Below the pieces are notes generated by a model. It was not told where the DNA came from, ran no database searches, and was given only the letters and a program-made list of their open reading frames with translations. The position numbers were made by a program, and so were the translations under genes. This document shows, in pieces, positions 7,542 to 15,928 of a stretch of DNA of 64,000 bases. The DNA comes from CAIKZY01 sp044374195 (GTDB taxonomy: Bacteria; Actinomycetota; Actinomycetes; S36-B12): assembly GCA_044374195.1 (NCBI GenBank), contig JBILOY010000004.1, positions 67,206 to 131,205 on the forward strand, read 5' to 3'. Positions within the stretch are counted from its first letter, which is position 1, and every line of letters starts with the position of its first letter.

Positions 7542-7952
7542 ATGCCTCCATTCGAGTTGATTCCCCTCGCCACTGTCACCGTCACCCGTGGCGACATCCG
7601 CCGTCTCGGCGAGACCCCGTTCAGCCGCCGAGTGATCGGCTCGATCGCCGACGGTCGCTGGGAGGGCGAGCGCATCAAGGGCTCGATCATCGGCGCCGGT
7701 GGTGACTGGGCGATCCCGACAGCCGGGCACATCATGCTGCTCGACGTGCGTCAACTCATCGAGACCGATGACGGTGCGCTCATTTATGTCACCTACACCG
7801 GCCGCTGCGATCGCGAGCGCGGCACCTACACGGTTGCGCCGACCTTCGAGACCTCCGATGAGCGCTACGCGTGGCTCAACGGCATCCAGGCCGTGGGCCA
7901 GGGCCGAAGCGAAGGTGATCAACTCGTGTACGAGATGTTCGAAGTTCGCTAG
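7542..7952 (+). CDS. DUF3237 family protein
   Basis: 136 residues matching the DUF3237 pattern: FELIPLATVTVTRGDI near the N-terminus, GGDWAIPTAGHIMLLDVR in the centre, IYVTYTGRCD and a late APTFETSDERYAWLNGIQAVGQG. The fold is a small beta barrel; the biochemical role is unknown, though members recur beside SDR, flavoprotein and SnoaL-type genes in catabolic clusters, exactly as here. It follows the DUF3097 gene by 24 nt. No strong ribosome site is seen; an imperfect AAGAAT box 5 nt before the ATG could make it leaderless too. Confidence 0.75.
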   Translation: MPPFELIPLATVTVTRGDIRRLGETPFSRRVIGSIADGRWEGERIKGSIIGAGGDWAIPTAGHIMLLDVRQLIETDDGALIYVTYTGRCDRERGTYTVAPTFETSDERYAWLNGIQAVGQGRSEGDQLVYEMFEVR

Positions 7953-7998
7953 CCTTCAGGGAGTAACTAGAGATTCGATCCAGTAAGGGTCGGATCGA
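7950..7998 (+). promoter_or_regulatory. Promoter and operator candidate for the SDR-flavoprotein-SnoaL operon
   Basis: TAGCCT (7950-7955, overlapping the DUF3237 stop) fits a -10 box. Downstream lies a perfect inverted repeat TCGATCC-N10-GGATCGA (7975-7981 and 7992-7998) just before the GAGGAG ribosome site of the SDR gene. A dyad between the -10 and the start codon is a typical repressor roadblock site, for example for TetR or GntR proteins; no regulator gene is nearby. Confidence 0.4.
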
Positions 7999-8015
7999 GT
8001 TCTCGAGGAGTGCGC

Positions 8016-8792
8016 GTGAGCAAGCCCGTTGCAGTCATCACCGGTGCGGGCACCGGAATTGGCCAGGCGGCAGCCATGATGTTTGCCGATCGCGGCTATG
8101 ACGTCATTGCTGTTGATCTGAACGAAGCGGCGCTGGATTGGGCTTCCGCGCGGGGTATCACCACCGTGATCGGTGACGTGAGCGAAGAGTCGACGAGCGA
8201 GCGCATGGTCGCTGCAGCGCTCGATGGCTTCGGACGCCTTGATGTCGCGATTCTCAACGCCGGCATTGCCAAGCGCACTGAGTGGGCATCACCCGATGTC
8301 ATGGACACCTTCGACCAGATCATGTCGGTTAACGTACGCAGCGTGGTGGCAGGCATTCGGCACGCTGCGCCTGCCATGGCTGCACGCGGCGGTGGCTCGA
8401 TCGTCGCGACTGCTTCAACCTCAGGGCTCGGTGGTGATCCGATTCGCTTTGCCTACAACGCCTCCAAGGCAGCTGTCATCAATGTGTGTCGCGCAGCAGC
8501 ACTCGACTGGGGCCACGCCGGCGTTCGCGTGAATGCCATGGGCCCGGGCCCCACGATGACTCCGATCCTGCAAGGTGGTCGCATAACTCCCGAGCATCTC
8601 GAGGAGTTCCGTCGCAATATCCCCTTGCAGCGACTTGGTCGCCCCGAGGAGCAAGCTGAAGTCCTGTACTTCCTTGGCTCACCGGCCTCGAGCTTCGTCA
8701 CGGGCGCTGTGTTCATGTGCGACGGCGGAGTCACCGCCAACGCGGGTGTCTTCCCGCCGATCTCCATTCCACTTTCTGAGGTGAAGCACTGA
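8016..8792 (+). CDS. Short-chain dehydrogenase/reductase (classical SDR)
   Basis: 258 residues with every classical SDR feature: the cofactor loop TGAGTGIG near residue 10, an Asp at the end of strand 2 (VIAVDLN) favouring NAD(H), LNAGIA for the NNAG motif, the catalytic Ser in TASTSG and YNASK with Tyr and Lys. The C-terminal GSPASSFVTGAVFMCDGG is typical. The GTG at 8016 is preferred over GTG 8010 because GAGGAG ends at 8010. The stop overlaps the ATG of the next flavoprotein (TGATG). It likely oxidises or reduces a secondary alcohol/ketone in the pathway encoded by this operon. Confidence 0.85.
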   Translation: MSKPVAVITGAGTGIGQAAAMMFADRGYDVIAVDLNEAALDWASARGITTVIGDVSEESTSERMVAAALDGFGRLDVAILNAGIAKRTEWASPDVMDTFDQIMSVNVRSVVAGIRHAAPAMAARGGGSIVATASTSGLGGDPIRFAYNASKAAVINVCRAAALDWGHAGVRVNAMGPGPTMTPILQGGRITPEHLEEFRRNIPLQRLGRPEEQAEVLYFLGSPASSFVTGAVFMCDGGVTANAGVFPPISIPLSEVKH

Positions 8793-10207
8793 TGATCGAC
8801 ACAACAGCACGAGACATGGATGTCATCGTGATCGGCTCTGGAGCGGCGGGGCTTTCGGCAGCGCTTGCCGCTCATGAGGCTGGCGCCGAGCGCATCCTCG
8901 TGGCAGAGGCAGAAGGCATCGTGGGTGGATCGTCACGGCTCTCCGGCGGTCTGATGATGGGCGCTGGCACTCGCTATCAGCGAGCACTCGGTATCGACGA
9001 TGACTGGGAAGCCCTGTTCCACGACTACATGACCTTGAACATGTGGCAGGTCGAGACCGGCGTAGTCGAACGGCTCACGCAGCGAGCAGGCGCTGCAGTC
9101 GAATGGCTCGGCGATCTCGGCGTGGAGTTCTACGACCAGCTGGTCTACGGCGGCGATGAGACGCAGCCACGCGTGCACTGCCCGATCGGTCGCGGCCAGG
9201 CGGTCATCGACGTGCTGACGCGCCACTGTCGCGAGCGCGGCATTGAGATCGCCCTCGGTCAGCGGGTTGACCGTCTGCTCGTCGAGAACGGCGAAGTCAC
9301 CGGCATCGCCGTCGATGACGACACCATCACGGCCGGATCCGTAATCATCGCCTCGGGCGGCTTCGGTGCCAGCGAGGAGAAGCGCAGCGAGTATTTCCCG
9401 AGTGTCTTCGACACGGGCTGGTCGTACTACATCGGCGCTGATGGTGCTCGCGGCGACGCAATCGACTTCACCCGCGGTGTCAGGGCGCAGCTCACCGGCT
9501 TCGATCGCGGCCTTCGCCTCCTTCACACCGATTTCGACAAGATGTACGAGGCCTACATTCCGGGCTGGCTCACGCTCATCAATCGTCACGGTCATCGGTT
9601 CTGCAATGAGACCGCGCCCTACGGGATTATGGATGGCCTGCTGAAGGCTCAGGGGGATTCGGCCTTCGCGATCTTCGATCACCGCTCCCTCGTTGAGGCC
9701 ACCGAACTCGGTGTCGCCCGCTACAAGCAGCAGATCCCGGGCTCGACAAAGCGCCAGAGCCCGCACTGGAATCTCGATGTCATCGACTTGATGCTCAAGG
9801 AGGGCAAGGTGCACAAGCGCGACACCCTTGCCGAGCTGGCCGAGAGCATTCACGTGCCGGTAGGCGCCCTCGAGGCAACTGTTGAGCGCATCAACGAACT
9901 TGCAGCTGCCGGCGAGGATCGCGACTACGTCAAGGATCCGAAGTTCCTCGAGCCGATTTCCGACGGCCCGTTCTATGCAGTCGAGGTGCGCCCTGCCACC
10001 TGTTGCTTCACCGCTTTCGGCGTGCGGATTGACCGTGATGCCCAGGTTCTCGACGAGAATGGCCGCGTGATCTCAGGTCTTTACGCAGCCGGCGAGGTAT
10101 GCGGTGGTGTGATCGGCCCGCGCTACGTCGGCAGCGGCAATTCCTATGGCAACTGCGTGACTATGGGTCGCGTGGCAGGGCAATCGGCGGCAGCTCATGC
10201 GCATTGA
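8792..10207 (+). CDS. FAD-dependent oxidoreductase, fumarate-reductase/ketosteroid-dehydrogenase-like
   Basis: 471 residues. The N-terminal FAD site is VIVIGSGAAGLSAALAAHEAG followed by GGSSRLSGGLMMGAG. A capping domain follows, and the C-terminal FAD segment is GLYAAGEVCGGVIGPRYVGSG. This is the flavoprotein superfamily of fumarate reductase, urocanate reductase, 3-ketosteroid dehydrogenase and BaiN-type enzymes, which catalyse hydride transfer to or from C-C double bonds. It overlaps the SDR stop by one base and the SnoaL-like gene by 11 nt, so the three are translationally coupled. No signal peptide is seen, so it is cytoplasmic. Substrate not predictable. Confidence 0.82.
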   Translation: MIDTTARDMDVIVIGSGAAGLSAALAAHEAGAERILVAEAEGIVGGSSRLSGGLMMGAGTRYQRALGIDDDWEALFHDYMTLNMWQVETGVVERLTQRAGAAVEWLGDLGVEFYDQLVYGGDETQPRVHCPIGRGQAVIDVLTRHCRERGIEIALGQRVDRLLVENGEVTGIAVDDDTITAGSVIIASGGFGASEEKRSEYFPSVFDTGWSYYIGADGARGDAIDFTRGVRAQLTGFDRGLRLLHTDFDKMYEAYIPGWLTLINRHGHRFCNETAPYGIMDGLLKAQGDSAFAIFDHRSLVEATELGVARYKQQIPGSTKRQSPHWNLDVIDLMLKEGKVHKRDTLAELAESIHVPVGALEATVERINELAAAGEDRDYVKDPKFLEPISDGPFYAVEVRPATCCFTAFGVRIDRDAQVLDENGRVISGLYAAGEVCGGVIGPRYVGSGNSYGNCVTMGRVAGQSAAAHAH

Positions 10208-10694
10208 TCCACAGCAACTAGCTGACCGCGAAGCCATTCGCGAATGCGTCCTGCGCTACTCGCGCGGCGTCGATCGCCTCGATGTCGAGCAGATGAAGAG
10301 CGCGTACTGGCCCGAGGCAACTGACGATCACGGCCGCTTTGTCGGTAACGGTCACGAGTTTGCTGAGCGGGTCGTAGGCACCCACGACCGCTGGGCCGCC
10401 ACGATGCACTGCAACTACAACCACAGCATCGAGTTCGACGACGCCACCCATGCTCGCGGTGAGATCTACAACGTCACCTACCTGCTGGCAAAGGACGGTG
10501 GCCCCTGGTCAGTGTGGCTCGGCCGTTACCTCGATCGCTATGAGTGCCGCGATGGAGACTGGCGCATCATTCATCGCACCTGCGTGCACGAGGGCACCAC
10601 GACCATCGAGGGTGCGCCGATAGCGGGCGATATGTCGAACTTCCGCACCGGCGATGCTGATCGTCCGCGTGGTGAGACTCCGCTCGGAACCTGA
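10197..10694 (+). CDS. SnoaL-like / NTF2-fold protein
   Basis: 165 residues starting MRIDPQQLADREAIRECVLRYSRGVDRLDVEQMKSAYWPEATDDHG, the classic opening of the SnoaL-like cone-shaped fold that includes ketosteroid isomerase, scytalone dehydratase and bile-acid 7-dehydratase BaiE. The pattern W..RYLDRYECRDGDWRIIHR near the C-terminus is also typical. A dehydratase or isomerase role next to an SDR and a flavoprotein is plausible. It overlaps the flavoprotein gene by 11 nt. Its stop lies directly against the stop of the convergent flavoprotein gene, with no terminator between them. Confidence 0.8.
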   Translation: MRIDPQQLADREAIRECVLRYSRGVDRLDVEQMKSAYWPEATDDHGRFVGNGHEFAERVVGTHDRWAATMHCNYNHSIEFDDATHARGEIYNVTYLLAKDGGPWSVWLGRYLDRYECRDGDWRIIHRTCVHEGTTTIEGAPIAGDMSNFRTGDADRPRGETPLGT

Positions 10695-12317
10695 TTAGTC
10701 AGTGGCTGCAGCGGTCCCCGCGTAGCGGCCGAACACCATGATCGGCCCGAGCGTTCCGCCGGCACCGCCGTAGGCCATGGCTGTCGGAGCTGCGGCAACG
10801 TTGCCGGCTGCGTAAAGCCCGGGGATCACGGCACCGGTCGTATCGAGAACACGGCCGCGGGTATCCGTGCGTGGACCACCGCTGGTGCCGAGGGTGCCCG
10901 AGTGCACCCGCACGGCGTAGAACGGCGCTTCATCGATCGGGCCGAGGGTTGATTCGACGGTGAAGCGATGGTTTCCGTCGCCACTCCAGCGGTCGTAGGC
11001 GCTCTTTCCGCGGCCGAAGTCCTTGTCATCACCGCGATCGACGAATCCGTTCCAGCGATCGATGGTGTGCTCGAGTTCATCGGGGTCGACATCGATCTTC
11101 TCGGCGAGAGCGCGGACGGAAGGCGCGCGCGTGATCCACTCGGCAATCGGCTGGCCCGGGGGAGTACCGAAGGAGCCGTAGGTACGCGCATTGCGGCCGT
11201 CGAAGATCAGCCAGCACGGCAGGTTCACGTAACTGAAGTCAGTGGAGTCGAGCTGATGGAAGGCGCCACCGAGTGCGTTGTAGTTACTGGCCTCGTTGGT
11301 GAATCGCTTGCCCTTGCCGTTGACGAAGATAGAACCGGGCAGAGTGCGCTCACGGTTCACGAGATTCGCACGCTGCCTGCCGAACGCGACATCGCCTGGA
11401 ATCTCGACAGTGGGCACCCACCACGCCTGCGCCATGTTGCCCAGGCTCGCGCCTGCGCGCATCGCCATCAGCAGGCCATCGCCCGTGTTGGTCGGAACGC
11501 CGGCGGGTGAGGTCATTGGCCCGCGGAGGAAGGAGCGCACCAGTTCAGGATTCCATTCGAAGCCGCCGGTCGCGAGCACGATGCCCTTGCGAGCGCGAAT
11601 GACCTGCTCGGCGCCATCAACGTTGATGCGAACACCGGCGACTCTTCCGTCCTCAATCAGTAGATCGGTGGCCGGAGCGTTGACCGTGATCTGCACGCCG
11701 AGGTCGAGGAGCGCCTTGATGATCGGGCCGACAAGACCGGCGCCGCATCCGCGCAGGTCGTTCTCCTCGCGGTGCTTTTGGGTCTCGGGGTCCAGGAAGC
11801 CGGTTCCACCGCCAAGCGTCGTGTCAGTGATCTTCAGGTGCGCGCTGCGGCGACTCTTGGCGATCTTGGTTTGCCACTCGCCGAGTGCCGCAAAGCTGAA
11901 CAGGCCCGGATCGAGGGAACGACCGCCTTGCGGCTTACCGCCGGGATGCTCCGGGTGATAGTCGGGATACATCGGGATGATCGAAAACTCGAGGTCCGTG
12001 CTTGCCTCGAGCCATTGCACAGTGTCGCGCGCACCGTCGATGAATGCTTCGGCCATGGCCGGGTCCATTCGATCAAGGGAGAGTGACTTCAGGTAGGCGA
12101 GCGCTTCCTCCCGAGAGTCAGCGATGCCGAGTTCGTCCTGATGGTGGTTGAGGGGCATCCACGGAACGCCACCCGAGACGGCAGTCGAGCCGCCGAGGAG
12201 TTCGGCCTTCTCGAACAGGGCAACACTCGCACCGCTCTGGGCGGCAGCGAGTGCTGCCGTCAGCCCGCCCGCGCCGCTGCCGAGAATGATGACGTCTACG
12301 TCGTTACTGGATGCCAT
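10695..12317 (-). CDS. FAD-binding dehydrogenase, 3-ketosteroid-1-dehydrogenase-like
   Basis: 540 residues. The start is DVIILGSGAGGLTAALAAA with GGSTAVSGGVPWMP, the FAD site and substrate-side loop of the 3-oxosteroid delta-1-dehydrogenase/fumarate reductase flavoprotein family. The C-terminal GLYAAGNVAAAPTAMAYGGAGGTLGP closes the FAD site. Its length fits ketosteroid dehydrogenases better than the 471-residue paralogue upstream. It converges tail to tail with the SnoaL gene. The ATG is leaderless: TAGATT on the minus strand is followed by six bases and the start codon. It is back to back with folC across only 52 bp. Confidence 0.82.
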   Translation of the reverse strand: MASSNDVDVIILGSGAGGLTAALAAAQSGASVALFEKAELLGGSTAVSGGVPWMPLNHHQDELGIADSREEALAYLKSLSLDRMDPAMAEAFIDGARDTVQWLEASTDLEFSIIPMYPDYHPEHPGGKPQGGRSLDPGLFSFAALGEWQTKIAKSRRSAHLKITDTTLGGGTGFLDPETQKHREENDLRGCGAGLVGPIIKALLDLGVQITVNAPATDLLIEDGRVAGVRINVDGAEQVIRARKGIVLATGGFEWNPELVRSFLRGPMTSPAGVPTNTGDGLLMAMRAGASLGNMAQAWWVPTVEIPGDVAFGRQRANLVNRERTLPGSIFVNGKGKRFTNEASNYNALGGAFHQLDSTDFSYVNLPCWLIFDGRNARTYGSFGTPPGQPIAEWITRAPSVRALAEKIDVDPDELEHTIDRWNGFVDRGDDKDFGRGKSAYDRWSGDGNHRFTVESTLGPIDEAPFYAVRVHSGTLGTSGGPRTDTRGRVLDTTGAVIPGLYAAGNVAAAPTAMAYGGAGGTLGPIMVFGRYAGTAAATD

Positions 12318-12323
12318 GTCAAG

Positions 12324-12329
12324 AATCTA
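12324..12329 (-). promoter_or_regulatory. -10 box of a leaderless promoter (flavoprotein gene, minus strand)
   Basis: Reading the minus strand from 12329, TAGATT is followed by CTTGAC and then the ATG at 12317. No ribosome site is present. It forms a divergent pair with the folC box at 12358-12363. Confidence 0.5.
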
Positions 12330-12357
12330 GCGCGAGGGCGCGATCGCTGCGCCCCTT

Positions 12358-12363
12358 TAGACT
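12358..12363 (+). promoter_or_regulatory. -10 box of a leaderless promoter (folC)
   Basis: TAGACT, six bases, then the folC ATG at 12370; no Shine-Dalgarno sequence. Both divergent start codons and both -10 boxes are packed between 12318 and 12369. Confidence 0.5.
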
Positions 12364-12369
12364 TAAGAC

Positions 12370-13704
12370 ATGAGCCGGACCTACGAGAGCCTGATCGACG
12401 ACCTGATGGGCCGCTGGCCCGAGAATCGAATCGAGCCGAGTCTGGTGCGCATCGCCTCGGTGGTCGAACTGCTCGGCGACCCGCAGCGGGCGTATCCCGT
12501 CATTCACGTAGCCGGCACGAACGGCAAGACCTCGACCGCCCGGATGATCGAGTCGTTGCTGCGCTCCTGCGGGCTGCGCACCGGGCTCTACACCTCGCCG
12601 CACCTGATCGATCCGCGTGAGCGCATCATCTTCGACGGTGAGCCGATCTCGCGAGAGCGCTTCACCCGAACCTGGGACGACATCGCACCATATGTCGAGC
12701 TGGTCGACAGGAAATCGGTGGCCGATGGCGGCATCCCGCTCTCCTTCTTCGAAGTGATGACTGCACTGGCATTCGCAGCCTTCGCCGATGCACCCGTTGA
12801 TGTCGCCATCGTCGAGGTCGGCATGGGCGGCAACTGGGATGCGACCAATGTCGCAGACGGCCTCGTCAACGTCGTGACTCCCATCGGGCTCGATCACTGT
12901 GAGTATCTCGGCGATTCGATCGTGGAGATCGCGAGCGAGAAGGCGGGCATCATCACCGAGGGCTCGGTCGCGATCCTCGCGGCACAAGATGTCGAAGCTG
13001 CAGAGATCCTGATTGAGCGTTGCGCCGAGCTCGAGGCAGTCATTGCTCGGCAGGGCGTCGAGTTCGGCGTGATCGAGCGCGATGTCGCCGTCGGCGGCCA
13101 ACTGCTTGCTCTGCAGGGCCTGCACGGTCGTTACGACGACGTCTTTCTCCCACTCTTCGGTGAGTACCAAGCCCATAACGCCGCAGTGGCCCTTGCTGCT
13201 GCTGAGGCATTCATCGGTAACAACGAACTCGATCCCGAGGTCGTACGCGAGGGTTTCGGCTCTGTGACTTCGCCTGGTCGTCTTGAAGTGCTGCGCAGAA
13301 ACCCAACGATCATCATTGACGCCGCACACAATCCGCACGGCGCGCGCGCACTCGCAAGTGCCGTTGACGAGTCCTTCGAGTTCTCGCGACTGATCGGCGT
13401 GATCGGCATGCTCGAGGAGAAGGACGCCACCGGCATTCTCGCCGCGCTCGAGCCGGTACTCGATCAGGTTGTCATCACCTCACCGCGTTCACCGCGCGCA
13501 CTTGGCGCTGAGGATCTTGCCGATCTCGCGATCGAGATCTTCGGCGAAGAGCGCGTGTCATGCGAGGTCACGCTGTCGAGTGCAATTGAGCGTGCTGTCA
13601 CTGTCGCTGAGGAAGAGTCGATGTACGGCGGCGTCGGTGTGCTCATCACCGGCTCTGTGGTGCTGGTCGGAGAGGCCAAGCGGATTCTGGGAGATGCGCG
13701 ATGA
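12370..13704 (+). CDS. folC: Bifunctional folylpolyglutamate synthase / dihydrofolate synthase
   Basis: 444 residues, a full-length Mur-ligase-fold enzyme that adds glutamate to dihydropteroate and to tetrahydrofolates. The P-loop is HVAGTNGKTSTARMIESLL (about residue 46 on), followed by the omega-loop YTSPHLIDPRERI, the metal/ATP-binding VEVGMGGNWDATN and PIGLDHCEYLG, and the C-terminal Mur-ligase ATP segment IIDAAHNPHGARAL. In many actinobacteria valS precedes folC; here a flavoprotein gene in the opposite direction does, so this is the left edge of the conserved core. It overlaps the DUF4233 gene by 4 nt. Confidence 0.95.
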   Translation: MSRTYESLIDDLMGRWPENRIEPSLVRIASVVELLGDPQRAYPVIHVAGTNGKTSTARMIESLLRSCGLRTGLYTSPHLIDPRERIIFDGEPISRERFTRTWDDIAPYVELVDRKSVADGGIPLSFFEVMTALAFAAFADAPVDVAIVEVGMGGNWDATNVADGLVNVVTPIGLDHCEYLGDSIVEIASEKAGIITEGSVAILAAQDVEAAEILIERCAELEAVIARQGVEFGVIERDVAVGGQLLALQGLHGRYDDVFLPLFGEYQAHNAAVALAAAEAFIGNNELDPEVVREGFGSVTSPGRLEVLRRNPTIIIDAAHNPHGARALASAVDESFEFSRLIGVIGMLEEKDATGILAALEPVLDQVVITSPRSPRALGAEDLADLAIEIFGEERVSCEVTLSSAIERAVTVAEEESMYGGVGVLITGSVVLVGEAKRILGDAR

Positions 13705-14042
13705 GAGTGCTCTGCAGCTCTGTGCTGGGTATCGAGTCGATCGTGGTGTTCCTGTGCTTCCTGGTGGCCAGCACGAATGGCTCATTCGAGAGCCAGGCTC
13801 TGGCCGTGTGGCTGGGCGTAGCCGCGATGATCGTGCTGCTGCTCTCCATTGGGGTCGTGACCCGGCCCTGGGGCCCCTGGTGGGGATCCTTCCTTCAGAT
13901 TGTCGTGGTGTCGCTGGGCTTCCTTGTGCCGCTGATGTTCATCGTGGGCGGCATCTTCGCGGTGCTCTGGTACTTCGCGGTGCGTAACGGCAGTCGCGTA
14001 GATGCCCTGCGCAAGGCGTATGCCGAGGCTCAGGAGCAGTAA
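13701..14042 (+). CDS. DUF4233 membrane protein
   Basis: 113 residues with three hydrophobic helices (about residues 8-22, 32-50 and 58-92, the last probably two turns of membrane) and a charged C-terminus. It begins with the family-like MRVLCSSVLGIESIVVFL. Between folC and ndk this is the standard actinobacterial DUF4233 gene; its function is unknown. ATGA overlap with the folC stop indicates translational coupling. Confidence 0.85.
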   Translation: MRVLCSSVLGIESIVVFLCFLVASTNGSFESQALAVWLGVAAMIVLLLSIGVVTRPWGPWWGSFLQIVVVSLGFLVPLMFIVGGIFAVLWYFAVRNGSRVDALRKAYAEAQEQ

Positions 14043-14053
14043 GCGGCCTCGGT

Positions 14054-14059
14054 AGTCTG
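14054..14059 (+). promoter_or_regulatory. Putative -10 box of ndk
   Basis: TAGTCT lies 49 nt before the ndk ATG, giving a leader of about 40 bases that ends in a GGAG ribosome site. No clear -35. Confidence 0.35.
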
Positions 14060-14107
14060 GTCCCCATCGCCTCGGCAGACGGCCGGCGCGGCACACTTTG
14101 GAGAACC

Positions 14108-14518
14108 ATGTCTGAGCGCACCCTCGTCCTGATCAAGCCCGATGGCGTGGCCCGTGGCCTCGTCGGCGAGGTGCTCGGCCGCATTGAGCGCAAGGGCTAC
14201 AAGGTCGTCGCCCTCGAGCTGCGCACCCTGCCGGCATCGCTTGCCGAGGCGCACTATGCCGAGCATGCCGAGAAGCCGTTCTTCCGTTCACTCGTCGACT
14301 TCATCACTGGTGGTCCGCTCGTCGCTGCTGTCATCGAAGGCCCCGACGCGATCCTTTCCTGGCGTTCGATGATGGGTGCTACCAATCCGGCGAACGCAGC
14401 CCCGGGCACCATCCGCGGAGATCTCGCGACCGAAACTCAGTTCAACGTGACTCACGGCTCCGACTCGCCCGAGTCATCGGCACGTGAGATCGCACTGTTC
14501 TTCCCGGGCCTGGCGTAG
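14108..14518 (+). CDS. ndk: Nucleoside diphosphate kinase
   Basis: 136 residues, the usual length. It balances NTP pools by transferring phosphate through a phosphohistidine. The N-terminal RTLVLIKPDGVARGLVGEV, the substrate loop NPANAAPGTIRGD and the active-site NVTHGSDSPESS with catalytic His near residue 116 are all intact. GGAG precedes the ATG. The neighbouring gene starts 2 nt after its stop. Confidence 0.97.
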   Translation: MSERTLVLIKPDGVARGLVGEVLGRIERKGYKVVALELRTLPASLAEAHYAEHAEKPFFRSLVDFITGGPLVAAVIEGPDAILSWRSMMGATNPANAAPGTIRGDLATETQFNVTHGSDSPESSAREIALFFPGLA

Positions 14519-14520
14519 TC

Positions 14521-15924
14521 ATGAAGCCGGCCGCGATTGGAATCATCGCCGGAGTTGCTGCAGGCGCAGCAGTAGGTGCCGCATCGCGCGGCCCGAGCTT
14601 GGTCGACTGGCCGTCGAAGATCCGCACCGCGTTTCCGTTCGTGACCGGTGGCATCGCTGGTGCTTCGGTCGGCCAGCAGGTCGGCGCGTTCGTATCGCTC
14701 GTTGAGGCGGCGCGTGGCAAGGGGAAGGGCCCTGTCTCCACTGTTGCACCCGTCATTGTCGGCGCCGGGCTGGCCGCTGCAGCAGCGGTTGGCGGCACGA
14801 TCGCCAAGGACAAAGTGCTCGCGGGGCTCGAGCAGCAAAGCCGTGACCTCGATCCGTACTTCGCCACCTCATCAGGCAATCCGCTGACCTCAGGCTCACC
14901 TGCCTCGCTGGTCACCATGGCCGAGCTCGGCCGTGAGGGTGCGCGCTTCGTGGGCTGCATCAGCACGCCCGAGGACATCAAGGCCGTCACCGGCAAGAAG
15001 CCGATCGCCGAGCCCGTGCGTGTGTTCGTGGGCGTTGAGGCTGCTGACACCGTCGAGCAGCGCGTGGGCCTGGCGATGGCTGAGCTGCGTCGCACTGGCG
15101 CATTCGATCGCGCGAACCTGATTATCCAGGCACCGGCCGGCACTGGTTTCGCAAACACGACTCCTATTGATGTCACCGAAATGCTGACCCTTGGTGATTG
15201 CGCCTCCGTGGCCATCGGATACGGGTTGCTGCCCTCCTTCTTGTCGTTGGGCAAGGTCGGTCTCGGTGCTCAGACCCAGCGTCTGCTGCTCGATGCGATT
15301 CGCGAGGAGCTCGTCGGTCGTGCGAAGCGCCCGCGCATCCTGCTCTACGGCGAGAGCCTCGGCGCTCGCGTGCAAGAGGCAGCGGTTTCCGCAGGCCCGC
15401 TCGACTTCGATCACTACTTCGTCGATGCCGTGCTCTGGGTCGGTTCGCCTGGCGGACTGAAGTCGGATGAGATCCACGCGCTGTGCGCAGCGGAATCCGT
15501 CACCGTTGATCGTCCCGAGCAAATTGCCGGAGTGATGCGTACTCCGTACCCGCGCGTGTGGTTCCTCGAGCACGACGGTGACCCCGTCGTGCGTAACCGT
15601 CCGGCGCTGCTGCTTGATCGTCCGTTCTGGCTTCCGACCAGCGGCCAGCGCGGTCGCAATGTGCCTGAGGGCATGACCTGGAAGCCGGGTATTACCTGGG
15701 CCACCGTTCTTATCGACACCCTCTTCGCGACGAACGTGAAGCCAGGTGACTTCCAGAGCAAGGGTCATGACTACCGCGCCGATCTCGGCGGAGTCGTGAC
15801 AGCGGCTTACGCGCTTTCGGCTAATGCGGCCACGGCGGCTCGGCTCGAGAAGCACTTGCGCCAGCTCGAGGTGGAGCGCGCCCAGCGCATCACGATGACG
15901 GAAGATCAGATCAAATCAGCATAA
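14521..15924 (+). CDS. Alpha/beta-hydrolase-family membrane protein (Abhydrolase_9 type)
   Basis: 467 residues. The N-terminal ~110 residues are Ala/Gly-rich and hydrophobic (two to three possible helices), then SLVTMAELGREGARFV opens the conserved domain. LLYGESLGARVQEAA (around residue 277) carries a GxSxG-like nucleophile (GESLG). The late RVWFLEHDGDPVVRN holds a candidate acid. This arrangement matches the PF10081-type actinobacterial hydrolases with a membrane N-terminus; substrates are unknown, perhaps lipid or envelope. It lies between ndk and mreB and shares transcription with ndk (2-nt gap). The seryl hydrolase role is inferred from the motif. Confidence 0.7.
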   Translation: MKPAAIGIIAGVAAGAAVGAASRGPSLVDWPSKIRTAFPFVTGGIAGASVGQQVGAFVSLVEAARGKGKGPVSTVAPVIVGAGLAAAAAVGGTIAKDKVLAGLEQQSRDLDPYFATSSGNPLTSGSPASLVTMAELGREGARFVGCISTPEDIKAVTGKKPIAEPVRVFVGVEAADTVEQRVGLAMAELRRTGAFDRANLIIQAPAGTGFANTTPIDVTEMLTLGDCASVAIGYGLLPSFLSLGKVGLGAQTQRLLLDAIREELVGRAKRPRILLYGESLGARVQEAAVSAGPLDFDHYFVDAVLWVGSPGGLKSDEIHALCAAESVTVDRPEQIAGVMRTPYPRVWFLEHDGDPVVRNRPALLLDRPFWLPTSGQRGRNVPEGMTWKPGITWATVLIDTLFATNVKPGDFQSKGHDYRADLGGVVTAAYALSANAATAARLEKHLRQLEVERAQRITMTEDQIKSA

Positions 15925-15928
15925 TTCG

